A stretch of 39,441 nucleotides of DNA, taken from positions 1 to 39,441 of the forward strand of contig DASZXJ010000055.1 in the NCBI GenBank assembly GCA_035545895.1, written 5' to 3'. The notes below the pieces were generated by a model. It worked only from the letters and a program-made list of their open reading frames with translations. It was not told the origin of the DNA and did not search any database. This DNA is from DASZXJ01 sp035545895. GTDB lineage: Bacteria; Planctomycetota; Phycisphaerae; Tepidisphaerales; Tepidisphaeraceae. Positions 25,920-34,875 of this stretch are shown in pieces; position 1 is the stretch's first letter, and every line of letters starts with the position of its first letter. The translations under genes and the position numbers were made by a program.

Positions 25920-27174
25920 GACCGCTTTCGAATGCTCCTGTGACAACTGAGACGAGTCGTTCGGCGTAGCGGTCCCACGAATATTCCCCCGCCCGCAAAA
26001 CGGCTTCGTGCGCCATTTCCGCGAGAAGAGCGCGATCGGAGTCGAGTCGATTGACGGCCGCAATAATCGCCTCGCTCGACCGGATCGGGATGATCAATCC
26101 ATCAATGCCATCGCGCACGACCGAACCGGCATTCTCAGTCGTAATGACCGGCAAGCCGCAAGAGAGGGCTTCGTAACACACATTTGCCGAGCCTTCCGAA
26201 AGTGATGGGAGGACAAGCACATCAGCCCAGGCATATTGCTCGGCCATTCGATCTCGCGCGATCACGCCGGCAAGTTCAAGTTCGCTTTGCAATAATCGGA
26301 TTGCCGCTTCGTTGACCATGGGTTGCCCCACCACCCTGCAAACGACGCCTTGGTTACGAAGTTCACGCGCGGCTTGAATCAAATATTGAAATCCCTTCCG
26401 CAATGTGATGTTGCCAACCGCCAATATACGAAGCGGCCGGTCGTGCCTCGGCCGCGGTGAACCGGTGAATGCTCTTGCATTTACCCCGTAAGGCACAACC
26501 GCGCAGCGATCCAGCGGGCCGCCTTCCTCGCCCAAAGTTTTCAAAATATGGGTTGAACCGCAGAGAATGATATCTGCCAGTTCCCATTCTTCCCGTTCTC
26601 GCTGCGCCCAAGGCTGCCAATCCTTCGGATTGAAATTCCCCGGTTCCCAGCCATGCCATCGCATGCGCTCTTCCGCAAGCAACCTCTCATCGAACTCAAC
26701 AGGAGCTGAAGTCTGTTCCAGAATTCGCAACATCCCACGCTCTTTAGCCGACTCAAACATTTCCAGCGCGGCACCGTTGAATGCATAAATTGCATTGGCT
26801 TCGCCAAATCCTTTGGCATTGACCAGCGAGCAAAACTGCCGATTTGCCTGCAAAGTCTGTTCAGCCAATGCCGTGGAACTGCCGGTTCGCTCGCGCTCGA
26901 GCACTCGCTGAATTCCAAATACACAAAAGTGAGTAACAAGAGAAGACGGGACGCCTTCAATTCTTCGCGCGAGCAACCGCTTCAATGCCGCGGGTTTGAA
27001 CATTTCCGGCAGGACCGTTTTGGCCGATCTCAACCACCAGGCGCTGGCGGAAAGATCAGTATAGAAGCGTTCGAGCAATCTGGCGCGGTGCAGCATTGCA
27101 GGAATCGCATAATGCCTTCGTGCCCCAATTTGGGCCACAGCTACACGCAGGCAATGATCTTCCAGTTCAATCAT
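25906..27174 (-). CDS. Glycosyltransferase family 4
   Basis: This GT-B enzyme has 422 residues from ATG 27174, which forms an ATGA overlap with the polymerase-like gene. It opens LRVAVAQIGARRHYAIPAML (9-28), a start found in a GT4 branch that also has a long helical insert. The C-terminal half carries the usual VGNITLRKGFQYL and PSLSEGSANVCYEALSCGLP. The open frame to 27354 would place 60 extra residues inside the upstream gene and is rejected. The donor is unknown. Confidence 0.87.
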   Translation of the reverse strand: MIELEDHCLRVAVAQIGARRHYAIPAMLHRARLLERFYTDLSASAWWLRSAKTVLPEMFKPAALKRLLARRIEGVPSSLVTHFCVFGIQRVLERERTGSSTALAEQTLQANRQFCSLVNAKGFGEANAIYAFNGAALEMFESAKERGMLRILEQTSAPVEFDERLLAEERMRWHGWEPGNFNPKDWQPWAQREREEWELADIILCGSTHILKTLGEEGGPLDRCAVVPYGVNARAFTGSPRPRHDRPLRILAVGNITLRKGFQYLIQAARELRNQGVVCRVVGQPMVNEAAIRLLQSELELAGVIARDRMAEQYAWADVLVLPSLSEGSANVCYEALSCGLPVITTENAGSVVRDGIDGLIIPIRSSEAIIAAVNRLDSDRALLAEMAHEAVLRAGEYSWDRYAERLVSVVTGAFESGHAVA

Positions 27175-28553
27175 AATGGGGCAGGCTGCGCAGTGTTGAT
27201 ACGGCGGTAATCGCGCACGACGGGTTGTACCATTAATCGCCAGAGCACCATCGTTGGCACGGATAGAAATACAAATCGATACGTCCAGGCAGAAACACTT
27301 TGCGTAGGCACGTATATGGAGAGAACAGCCGCGAAAAGATAGAGAATCGACCACTCGCCTCGATCAAGCACCGCGCGCCGCCAGAGATAGCTATACAGCC
27401 AGCCGAACACATAGCACGCGATGAAACTCAGGTAAGAAAATTCCAGAAAAAGGTCGGCGACGAATCCGGCGGCGGCGCCGCGAGGCGGGCTCCAACCGAG
27501 CGCCAAGAGCCATTGATTGTCGGCCATGCCGCCCATTTCCTCCTGGGTGTCCATCCAGTCAAACCCGGTGTCGATATATTTCTGTGGCCACAGTTGCCGC
27601 GGGATTGGACGAATAATTAGATTGGCGATCAACCGTCGTCCCCAGTAATGCGTTCCGGACTCGCGCGAGGTTAGAACGGTTCCCGCTGAGAAAACCCAAT
27701 CTTCTCCATTGCCCAGCGCTTTAAGATTTGCCGGCGCGACCGGCTCATCACCCGCAATCCAGCGTTCAACCACGGTACTGCCCAGGAAAATCCGTTGACG
27801 ATTATTGACAAGAAACAGCAGCAGCGATCCCAATAGAAATGTGGTTACAAACACCGTCAGCAGTTTAGGACGACGCAGTGAAACCGCATATCCGCCGATC
27901 GACAACGTCGCGAGTACCATGAAAGTCGGGCCACGTCGCGCGCCGAGCAAGCCGTGTACTATCAAAGGAGATGAAACCAGCAACAACAGCACCAGCTTCG
28001 ACAGCGTAATCCGCTTGCCGGACCAGGCAAGATAAAGCAGTCCGATGGCGGAAAGAGACAACATCGGCATTTCAGAGATATAGCCGCTGGTTGCGGTGAC
28101 TCCTCCCTTGGCTCGCGCATAAGCCGCTGAGAGCCCGCCCGCACTGAAGACCATATACCAGTAAGTCGCAACCGCGGCCGTACCAAGCAGCCATGCGATT
28201 TCCGTCGTGCGGTGCCTGACCGCCGGCGTTAGCCAGCTTTCACCATTGGACCGCGCAACCGACGACGGCACCGAAATGCGCGAGACCTGATGAACATGCC
28301 TCATCGCTCCCGCACAGAAAGCAGCAACTCCGATCAAATTCACCGCTTGCACAAGGAGCAATTGCTTGTTCTCAAAGAACGCATCGAGAACGCCGAGATG
28401 TGCCAGTGAAAGTGGCTTATACACGTATGCATAAACGCAGAGCGGCGCGATGTAGATCAGTGGATGAAGGGGATCGCGCGTGATCGAATATGCGTGCCAT
28501 GCCGACCAAACAAGCATGGCCAATGTCGCGATTAAGAGTGCGTAAAAGAGCAT
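27171..28553 (-). CDS. Oligosaccharide repeat-unit polymerase-like membrane protein (Wzy-like)
   Basis: This 460-residue protein has about ten to twelve hydrophobic segments, starting at residue 2. A long hydrophilic loop lies between about 260 and 345 (LGSTVVERWIAGDEPVAP through QLWPQKYIDTGF). The segment HGLLGARRGPTFMVLATL near 197-214 is typical of the oligosaccharide-repeat-unit polymerase family. It is expected to join repeat units on the periplasmic side. Finding it in the same operon as Wzm and Wzt is odd, because ABC-dependent export normally moves a fully polymerised chain. It overlaps the upstream glycosyltransferase by 22 bases and the downstream one by four. Confidence 0.78.
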   Translation of the reverse strand: MLFYALLIATLAMLVWSAWHAYSITRDPLHPLIYIAPLCVYAYVYKPLSLAHLGVLDAFFENKQLLLVQAVNLIGVAAFCAGAMRHVHQVSRISVPSSVARSNGESWLTPAVRHRTTEIAWLLGTAAVATYWYMVFSAGGLSAAYARAKGGVTATSGYISEMPMLSLSAIGLLYLAWSGKRITLSKLVLLLLVSSPLIVHGLLGARRGPTFMVLATLSIGGYAVSLRRPKLLTVFVTTFLLGSLLLFLVNNRQRIFLGSTVVERWIAGDEPVAPANLKALGNGEDWVFSAGTVLTSRESGTHYWGRRLIANLIIRPIPRQLWPQKYIDTGFDWMDTQEEMGGMADNQWLLALGWSPPRGAAAGFVADLFLEFSYLSFIACYVFGWLYSYLWRRAVLDRGEWSILYLFAAVLSIYVPTQSVSAWTYRFVFLSVPTMVLWRLMVQPVVRDYRRINTAQPAPL

Positions 28554-29464
28554 ATTCCGGCTTCCATCGAGTCGGCCGACTCGGGCTTTTCAGCCCATTT
28601 TCGCGGTCCATGGCGAGGCAAACTTCTAAACCGGCGGTATGCGTCAAGCGATACGGGATCACGCAAATACCCGTAACGCGCGCACGAACAAAATGCCCGA
28701 AGCAAATAAGCAGCCCGCCAGAATGTTATCGGCCAGCCTGGCTTGCGAACGATCAGTCGAATTCCATCGATCACCAGTCTCAATAACAAAAATGGATGAG
28801 GCACATTCAATGTCGTGAATAACAGCGTGTTGCGTATGCCGTATTTTTCCAGTCGATGTCGATCCCGCAGCGGACTGACATTGTGCGCAATCGGCGCAGA
28901 ATCAACTGCCATGATCCGATAACCCAATTGCATCAGACGTATGCACAGGTCCCGCTCTTCACCCTGGTGCACGTAAATCTCGCGGTAACCGCCAGCTTTT
29001 ATCGCCACATCTCGACGAATGGCGTGGGCGCAGCCGACGAAGGAGGACATTTCCGCTCCAGAGGGATGCACATGGTTTTTATCCGCCTTGCGCTCGACGA
29101 AACTCAACGCCATCGCGGCGGCGTCTGGATATTCGCCAAAAGCGTGAACCACCTGACGAAGCGTTTGAGGCGATGTGAAATAGGCGTCATCATCCAGAGA
29201 AACAATGTATTGTCCCAGCGCTTTGCGGAAACCTTGATTTCGCCGAACGATGTATCCTCTGCGCCGGCCATCGACAATCAGTCTGATCTGCGGAAATTGC
29301 GATTCGATTTCTTCGGCCGTGCCGTCTGTCGAAGCATCGTCAAATACGAGAATCTCGAAATCCGGATAGTCTTGCGCAATGCAGCTTCGCAGCGCACGAA
29401 TGACATCGGTTTTCCGGTTTCTCGTCGCGATGACGATCGTTACCAGTGGAAGTGATTGCATCAT
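28532..29464 (-). CDS. Glycosyltransferase family 2
   Basis: This GT-A enzyme has 310 residues from ATG 29464 (a second Met follows at once). It begins LVTIVIATRNRKTDVIRAL, followed by ILVFDDASTDGT and the metal-binding SLDDDAYF, and later GAEMSSFVGCAHAIRRDV and HQGEERDLCIRLM, the acceptor-side GEE/D motif typical of GT2 rhamnosyl- and hexosyltransferases. The C-terminal 80 residues are basic and partly hydrophobic, suggesting membrane contact. The ATGA overlap with the upstream GT4 decides the start; the open frame to 29515 is not needed. Confidence 0.88.
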   Translation of the reverse strand: MMQSLPLVTIVIATRNRKTDVIRALRSCIAQDYPDFEILVFDDASTDGTAEEIESQFPQIRLIVDGRRRGYIVRRNQGFRKALGQYIVSLDDDAYFTSPQTLRQVVHAFGEYPDAAAMALSFVERKADKNHVHPSGAEMSSFVGCAHAIRRDVAIKAGGYREIYVHQGEERDLCIRLMQLGYRIMAVDSAPIAHNVSPLRDRHRLEKYGIRNTLLFTTLNVPHPFLLLRLVIDGIRLIVRKPGWPITFWRAAYLLRAFCSCARYGYLRDPVSLDAYRRFRSLPRHGPRKWAEKPESADSMEAGICSFTHS

Positions 29465-30507
29465 GCAGCCAAAGAGCGATAGATTGCCGAGACTTCCGAC
29501 GCCATTCGCTCGCAACTGAAACTCGCAACAACTCTATCTCTTCCGCGCATACCCATTTGCCGGCAAAGTTGAGGATTGCGAGCCAGGATGACTATTGCAT
29601 TGGCCAAAGCGGGTATGTTGCCGGGTGGGACAAGGAGTCCGGTCTGGTCATGCTCGACCACTTCGCCTATTCCCGGAATATTTGTCGCGACCACCGGCAG
29701 GTGCGAGGACATGGCCTCAAGTATGGTCAGCGGCATGCCTTCAGTAGAGATGGACGGCAATACAAATGTGTCAATATGCTCGTAGAACGCGGTCATATCG
29801 TAAACTCGGCCCAGAAAAGTGACGTCGTTGTTTAGCTCCAATTCACGGGTCAGTTCTTCCAAATGCGCTTTCTGAGAACCTTCGCCCGCGATCATCAGAT
29901 GTATATCGACGCCTTCACTCCGCAAAAGACCGATGGCTCGGATGAGTCCGTCAAGACCTTTTTCGGATACCAATCGTCCTGCCGCGCCAATCGTGAATCG
30001 CTGACGCGTGTCTGGTAACTCCGGCCTTGCGGTTTCCACGGCCACACCGTTACGAACAACTTGAATGTCGGTGGTGTGCATTTTCAGATGTTCAAGAGTG
30101 TACAACTTCACTGCTTCGGAAACGGCAATCAACCGGGCATCACATGCACTGAGCAGAATACGATTTATTCCTCGTTTGACTCGATCGCGAAATCCATTTG
30201 AAGCAAGATTGGGCTGCATGTCATGAATGTGCACAATCAGTCGAATGCCGCCCGTGATGCAAGCGATCGAGCAGATCATCGCTGCCGGCCAAAGGTGCGC
30301 ATGGATAATATCCGGATTGAATTGCTTGATTTCACGCTTTAGCCGGCTAACGCATTTGGCAAGTTCGATGGCATCGCGAAGGCTTCCCGAGTATTCCAAC
30401 ACACAGAGTTGCGTTACATGTTCAAGTTTCTGAAGGCTCATCAAATCCGATGCGAGCTTTTCAGCGCCGCCCAAACCCATTCGCGGAATGACATGCAAAA
30501 TCCGCAT
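29461..30507 (-). CDS. Glycosyltransferase family 4
   Basis: This 348-residue GT-B enzyme has MRILHVIPRMGLGGAEKL at the very N-terminus (donor-domain glycine loop 11-15). It continues with IHAHLWPAA (68-76), VHIHDMQPN (91-99), a VRNGV turn, AAGRLVSEKGLDGLI and PSISTEGMPLTILEAMSSHLP. The length and order of motifs fit a compact GT4. The ATG at 30507 lies two bases after the upstream stop. The specificity is unknown. Confidence 0.9.
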   Translation of the reverse strand: MRILHVIPRMGLGGAEKLASDLMSLQKLEHVTQLCVLEYSGSLRDAIELAKCVSRLKREIKQFNPDIIHAHLWPAAMICSIACITGGIRLIVHIHDMQPNLASNGFRDRVKRGINRILLSACDARLIAVSEAVKLYTLEHLKMHTTDIQVVRNGVAVETARPELPDTRQRFTIGAAGRLVSEKGLDGLIRAIGLLRSEGVDIHLMIAGEGSQKAHLEELTRELELNNDVTFLGRVYDMTAFYEHIDTFVLPSISTEGMPLTILEAMSSHLPVVATNIPGIGEVVEHDQTGLLVPPGNIPALANAIVILARNPQLCRQMGMRGRDRVVASFSCERMASEVSAIYRSLAA

Positions 30508-30509
30508 TG

Positions 30510-31439
30510 CTAGATGAGTCCTCGCTTAAAAGCGACCAGTCTTTCAGTGATCGTCGGCCCAAGAACGCGGCGCAGCAACCGGGTGTGCGGACGATATGTT
30601 GCATTCAAACCCCCTTCTCGATGCATCAGAAGCGCTTGCTGAAAGTAGTGCTTGCTTTTGTCGTAGTGACCGCGCTCCAGATACCAGCGCGCATCGCGGG
30701 CCAATTGTTCAGCTAGTGCCGCGGCGCGATCCTGCGTCAAATTGCCTGCCCGCTCCATCGACCGATACGCATTCCAGCAAATGTCCTCATGTTGATCGAG
30801 CACGCGAATCAGATCGCTCGATACGCTTCGATGGCGGCGGCGAATTGTCACCAATGCTTCATTCAAATGCTTCCACGATATCCCTGAAATCGCCAATCGA
30901 ACATGCAAATCAAATTCCTGACAACACGGCAAGCACTCACGAAAGCCCCCAATTGCAACCAACTCCGCTTTTCGATGCAGTGGTCCACAAATCGTCAGTT
31001 GGTTTCGAACCACGAAACGAAGTGAATCCAACTGAGTGCCATGCAGAACACGACATCTCCTGGCTTCAGTATCCTCATCCTGTAATTCCCAATTGCAGCA
31101 AATAACGGATCTGGGCGAACTGATCAGATGTGGTACTTGTCGGCTCAGCTTGTCAGGATGAAGCAAATCATCCGCATCCAGAAATTGAACAAATTCCCCC
31201 GCCGCCAATTCAAGAGCGCGATTGCGCGCTGCCGATCCGCCTCGATTAGGACCGCTTTCGAATTTGATTTCGTTGCCGAAACTTCGAATCACCTCAAGCG
31301 AACGATCGGTCGAGCCATCGTCGATAACGATCACCTCGCATGGCCTATATGTTTGCGCCAAGGCACTGCGAATGGCATCGCCGACGAACTGTTCGGCGTT
31401 GAAACAGGGAATGATGATACTGACCAGACGGTGATTCAT
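30510..31439 (-). CDS. Glycosyltransferase family 2
   Basis: This GT-A enzyme has 309 residues from ATG 31439, whose ATGA overlaps the upstream stop. It shows LVSIIIPCFNAEQFVGDAI, VIVIDDGSTDRS and the metal-binding QFLDADDLL, then a CQEFDLHVRL acceptor motif. The C-terminal part has a charged helical region (YLERGHYDKSKHYFQQALLM) without a known name. The frame stays open to 31532, but the extra 31 residues lie inside the upstream gene and lack family character. Confidence 0.88.
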   Translation of the reverse strand: MNHRLVSIIIPCFNAEQFVGDAIRSALAQTYRPCEVIVIDDGSTDRSLEVIRSFGNEIKFESGPNRGGSAARNRALELAAGEFVQFLDADDLLHPDKLSRQVPHLISSPRSVICCNWELQDEDTEARRCRVLHGTQLDSLRFVVRNQLTICGPLHRKAELVAIGGFRECLPCCQEFDLHVRLAISGISWKHLNEALVTIRRRHRSVSSDLIRVLDQHEDICWNAYRSMERAGNLTQDRAAALAEQLARDARWYLERGHYDKSKHYFQQALLMHREGGLNATYRPHTRLLRRVLGPTITERLVAFKRGLI

Positions 31440-32677
31440 AACGACAACTGCCGATACAGATCCATCCAGGAATTCACAAGCAGATCGCTGGAGAGGTGTT
31501 CGTGCGCGGCACGCCTGCATCGATCGCGCCATGCGATGGGGTTGGCGACATAGTCCGTCAGGAAGGCGCTTGGATCGCGATGATCGTCCAACACAAACCC
31601 CAGTTGTTCACTTCGCACCAATTGAGAATAATCTCCCACACCTTCGCTGATGATCACCGGCAGAGAACTTCGCAGGTATTCTCCGAATTTAACCGGCGCA
31701 GCAACTTCGTTGATTAAAGACCGCTCGCGGATCAACAGCCCGACATCCGCTGCGGCCAAGTGAGTTGCGACTTGATCGTGAGGAACATTCATGACGGTAG
31801 CGTCAGATGACCTGACGTTTAGCTGTTGAAGGATGTGCTTCAACTGTTCGACCGCCGGTGTCAGCACTAAATAATGCGCACGCGGGATAGCGCTTTGAAT
31901 CTTTAAGAACAGTTCAGTTGACTGACGAGGCAATTGCCACGAATGCGCTCCGCCGCAATATGCGACAACGAATCGTTCGGTAATTCCCAATTTGAGGCGA
32001 TTTGCATTGCGAGCGAGCATTGGATCGGGCGCTGACATATCGACACAGCAGGGAGCGACCGCAATTTTGCCGGCGTCGATACCGTATCTGCCGCAGGCGA
32101 ATTCTTTCATTCGATTGGACACGCAAATAACAGCGTCCGAACTGCGAGCTGCAGTGGCTTCCAGATCTTCCAAATTATTTGCTGATTTCAAATCATTGCG
32201 AACATAAAGCTGTTCGGCATGTTCCACTCCGCGCATATCATAAATGACTTTGACGTCTCGATTCCGACGAACCCCCAGACCAAGATGCGTTGCATGAGAC
32301 CCGCGGCAGTGCAAAAGCACCGGTGAATTTGGTTTGGGGTAATGCCAATCGAACCATCTTTGGAAATAGGCCGCTTCATTCCACGCGTTCATCGCACGCG
32401 ATGGCGGCGATGGCAGGCGATGCACCGACCCGTCCAGTTCAACCGCGATGTTTCGCTCGATCCCTTGCCATCTCTTTCGCAATCGAGGTCTGACCATTTC
32501 GCCAATCGGACAAAAGACGGCAATCCGGGCTGGAAACCCGGCTCGCACAAGCCTGGTCACCGGCGACACGACCATCGGCTCAAATACGGATCCCAACCCC
32601 TCGCGATAGACCACATGAAGCACCGGACAATGATCTCGTTCAGCCGCGAGTTTTGGTTGAAACTCAATTACCGACAT
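31436..32677 (-). CDS. Glycosyltransferase, GT4-like
   Basis: This 413-residue protein has the shape of a GT-B glycosyltransferase. HCRGSHATHLGLG (about 123-135), YDMRGVEHAEQ (about 145-155), SSDAVICVSNRMKEFA and a VAYCGGAHSW start of the second domain are visible, followed by FGEYLRSSLPVIISEG as the donor-binding end. It is more divergent than its neighbours and might belong to a GT family outside GT4. The ATG at 32677 overlaps wzt by 14 bases. Confidence 0.8.
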   Translation of the reverse strand: MSVIEFQPKLAAERDHCPVLHVVYREGLGSVFEPMVVSPVTRLVRAGFPARIAVFCPIGEMVRPRLRKRWQGIERNIAVELDGSVHRLPSPPSRAMNAWNEAAYFQRWFDWHYPKPNSPVLLHCRGSHATHLGLGVRRNRDVKVIYDMRGVEHAEQLYVRNDLKSANNLEDLEATAARSSDAVICVSNRMKEFACGRYGIDAGKIAVAPCCVDMSAPDPMLARNANRLKLGITERFVVAYCGGAHSWQLPRQSTELFLKIQSAIPRAHYLVLTPAVEQLKHILQQLNVRSSDATVMNVPHDQVATHLAAADVGLLIRERSLINEVAAPVKFGEYLRSSLPVIISEGVGDYSQLVRSEQLGFVLDDHRDPSAFLTDYVANPIAWRDRCRRAAHEHLSSDLLVNSWMDLYRQLSL

Positions 32678-33911
32678 GCCAGGTCACCATCGGAACATAA
32701 ACACCATCGCGCGGAGGCGGCAGGCGCCCCGTGCCATAAACATCGCGCGGCGCCACTTCAAATCCCAGCCCCGATTCAATTCGATCGACGCGCTGACCGA
32801 TGCTATCGACGCTCAGCACAATGCTGTAAGTGCCGGGAATGAGCTGACACGAATCCATTCGGCAACGGACAACCGTGTGCCCGTCCACACTGATTTGCCG
32901 CGGACATTGGTATCGCGAATGCAGGCTGACCACACGCTGGCCGATTGAACTGGAAATGTGAATGGCGACACTCACTTCGGGCAATCGCCTTTCGCTCGCC
33001 AAGTGCACTTCGAACGTCGCCGGCTGGCCGAGGTGCAATCCGCCGAGCGTCGCACCAACGTCATCGGTCATGCGCAATCGTTTGAGCGTAACCGAGCCTT
33101 GTGGAGCACGTCCGGCGTGGCTGGTCAGATCGATGTCATAACTGGAACAGGCCCCATCTTGCAGATACTTTTCGATGACACCCGCTGTCTCTCCAATCAT
33201 GCGAACTTTTCCGTTGCGGAGCAGAAGCCCTGAATCGCACAGCGCCTCGACCGCAGCCATGTTATGGCTGACAAATAGAATGGTCCTGCCGTCGTTCGCG
33301 ACATGACTCATTTTGCCGAGACATTTGTTCTGAAAAGACTGATCGCCAACGGATAATACCTCGTCAACAATCAGGATTTCAGGTTCCAGATGCGCCGCGA
33401 CCGCAAACGCCAATCGCACATACATGCCGCTGGAATATCGTTTGACAGGCGTATCAAGAAACTGCTCGATCTCGCTGAACGCGACGATTTCATCGAATCG
33501 TCGAGCGATTTCAACGCGAGTCATGCCAAGGATCGCACCGTTGAGGAAGATATTTTCCCGGCCGGTCAGTTCAGGATGAAAACCCGTGCCCACTTCCAGC
33601 AGACTTCCAACTCGGCCACGCAATTCGATTTGCCCTTCGGTCGGTTCAGTGATTCGGCTGAGGATCTTAAGAAGCGTGCTTTTTCCCGCACCGTTGGGGC
33701 CGATGATGCCGATCATCTCGCCTTGTTTGACTTCGAATGAAACATCCTTCAGAGCCCAGAAGGAACTGTCTTGCCGGGCTTGCGAAGCTTCTTTCCCGAT
33801 TAAACGTTGTCCCGCGCCGACGATCACATCGCGCAATGTTTTGTACGGCTCGAACTCGCCGAGCTGATATTCTTTTCCCAATCCCTCGACTCGAATCGCA
33901 AAATCACTCAT
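32664..33911 (-). CDS. wzt: ABC transporter ATPase with C-terminal glycan-binding domain (Wzt)
   Basis: This 415-residue protein is the ATPase of a Wzm/Wzt-type polysaccharide exporter. The nucleotide-binding domain has Walker A GPNGAGKST (71-79), signature YSSGM (159-163), Walker B ILIVDE (179-184) and the switch His H216. Residues from about 265 to the end form an extra beta-sandwich domain of the Wzt C-terminal type, which in O-antigen exporters recognises the non-reducing end of the chain and so fixes substrate specificity. ATG 33911 is chosen for its ATGA overlap with the methyltransferase. The methyltransferase next door could supply a terminal mark for this domain. Confidence 0.92.
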   Translation of the reverse strand: MSDFAIRVEGLGKEYQLGEFEPYKTLRDVIVGAGQRLIGKEASQARQDSSFWALKDVSFEVKQGEMIGIIGPNGAGKSTLLKILSRITEPTEGQIELRGRVGSLLEVGTGFHPELTGRENIFLNGAILGMTRVEIARRFDEIVAFSEIEQFLDTPVKRYSSGMYVRLAFAVAAHLEPEILIVDEVLSVGDQSFQNKCLGKMSHVANDGRTILFVSHNMAAVEALCDSGLLLRNGKVRMIGETAGVIEKYLQDGACSSYDIDLTSHAGRAPQGSVTLKRLRMTDDVGATLGGLHLGQPATFEVHLASERRLPEVSVAIHISSSIGQRVVSLHSRYQCPRQISVDGHTVVRCRMDSCQLIPGTYSIVLSVDSIGQRVDRIESGLGFEVAPRDVYGTGRLPPPRDGVYVPMVTWHVGN

Positions 33912-34867
33912 TTTGCATTTCCGACCAGTCGTTTTAATTTTCGAATACTCTTGCCCGGATGAATCCACGCCTGCTGCATGCGTTGATAAAGCCCTGGTTC
34001 GAGGAGCGCACGCGTCAATCCCGCGCCTGGCAGGCGAGATTCATTGAATTTGATTGCGGAACTCGCAACTGCACGGACGACAGTCGTTATATGGCCAGCC
34101 GGATGCTTGTATGCCTCGTGCCGACATCGCCGAACATCAAACCCCGCTCGACAAAGTAACGTACTCAGCGAATCGCGAGTAAAGAAATTGATGTGAGTGA
34201 CTGGCTCATCCTTTGCCGGCAGCGCACGCCAGATCTCCATTGGAACTTCAACATATATCAAGCCCTTGGCAACCATTCGATTTCGCAAGTCAATCAACGT
34301 CGAAAGTGGATCGGCCAGATGCTCGATGACGTGGCTGCAGATGACGGCGTCAAACGATTCGTGTTCAGGCGCATCGGCCAGTGTCCTTGCCAAATGCTTT
34401 ACCCGGGGAATAGTCTGCTGCTCGTAATCGATTACCCAGCCGTGGCAACCACCTGCGATAAAGGGCGCCAGCAGGCGGCCATCACCCCCACCGTAATCCA
34501 ATACGTGCGAGCCCGGCTCGAGGTTCGGCATGAGCAGGCTTGCAATGGCCTGACCGCGTTTCAGTTCTTCGATCGAATCAAATGCGGGTCGAATATCGGG
34601 TGGATGCTGGCTTGTCAGGAATCGATATTTGGCATCTAGTTCCTCGCGTGTCGGGCGCGGTGTGAAACAAAGAAATCCGCATGCGTTGCAAACAATGAAC
34701 GTTGCCCGAAACGTTGTTTGAGCAGGAGACCAGATTTCAAAAAGCACTCGGTAGCGCCGACGCAAATACTCCGGCAACCGGTCCAGGTTGGCAGCACGAT
34801 ATTCCCTTTGCCCCACGGGTCGCCAATTACGTGAACTGCACACCAGGCATGAAAACTCAGCGATCAT
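33908..34867 (-). CDS. SAM-dependent class I methyltransferase with N-terminal zinc knuckle
   Basis: This 319-residue cytosolic protein begins with a CxxC...CxxC metal-binding module (C7, C10, C60, C63). A Rossmann methyltransferase domain follows, with VLDYGGGDGRLL (122-133) as the SAM-binding loop and ICSHVIEHLADP as the acidic post-strand segment. Similar proteins in sugar loci act as C- or O-methyltransferases on sugars. Lying between wzm and wzt, it is a good candidate for a chain-capping methyltransferase that ends polymerisation and marks the chain for export, as in known ABC-dependent O-antigens; that is inference. Its ATG lies eight bases after the wzm stop. Confidence 0.85.
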   Translation of the reverse strand: MIAEFSCLVCSSRNWRPVGQREYRAANLDRLPEYLRRRYRVLFEIWSPAQTTFRATFIVCNACGFLCFTPRPTREELDAKYRFLTSQHPPDIRPAFDSIEELKRGQAIASLLMPNLEPGSHVLDYGGGDGRLLAPFIAGGCHGWVIDYEQQTIPRVKHLARTLADAPEHESFDAVICSHVIEHLADPLSTLIDLRNRMVAKGLIYVEVPMEIWRALPAKDEPVTHINFFTRDSLSTLLCRAGFDVRRCRHEAYKHPAGHITTVVRAVASSAIKFNESRLPGAGLTRALLEPGLYQRMQQAWIHPGKSIRKLKRLVGNAK

Positions 34868-34875
34868 TTTACAAA

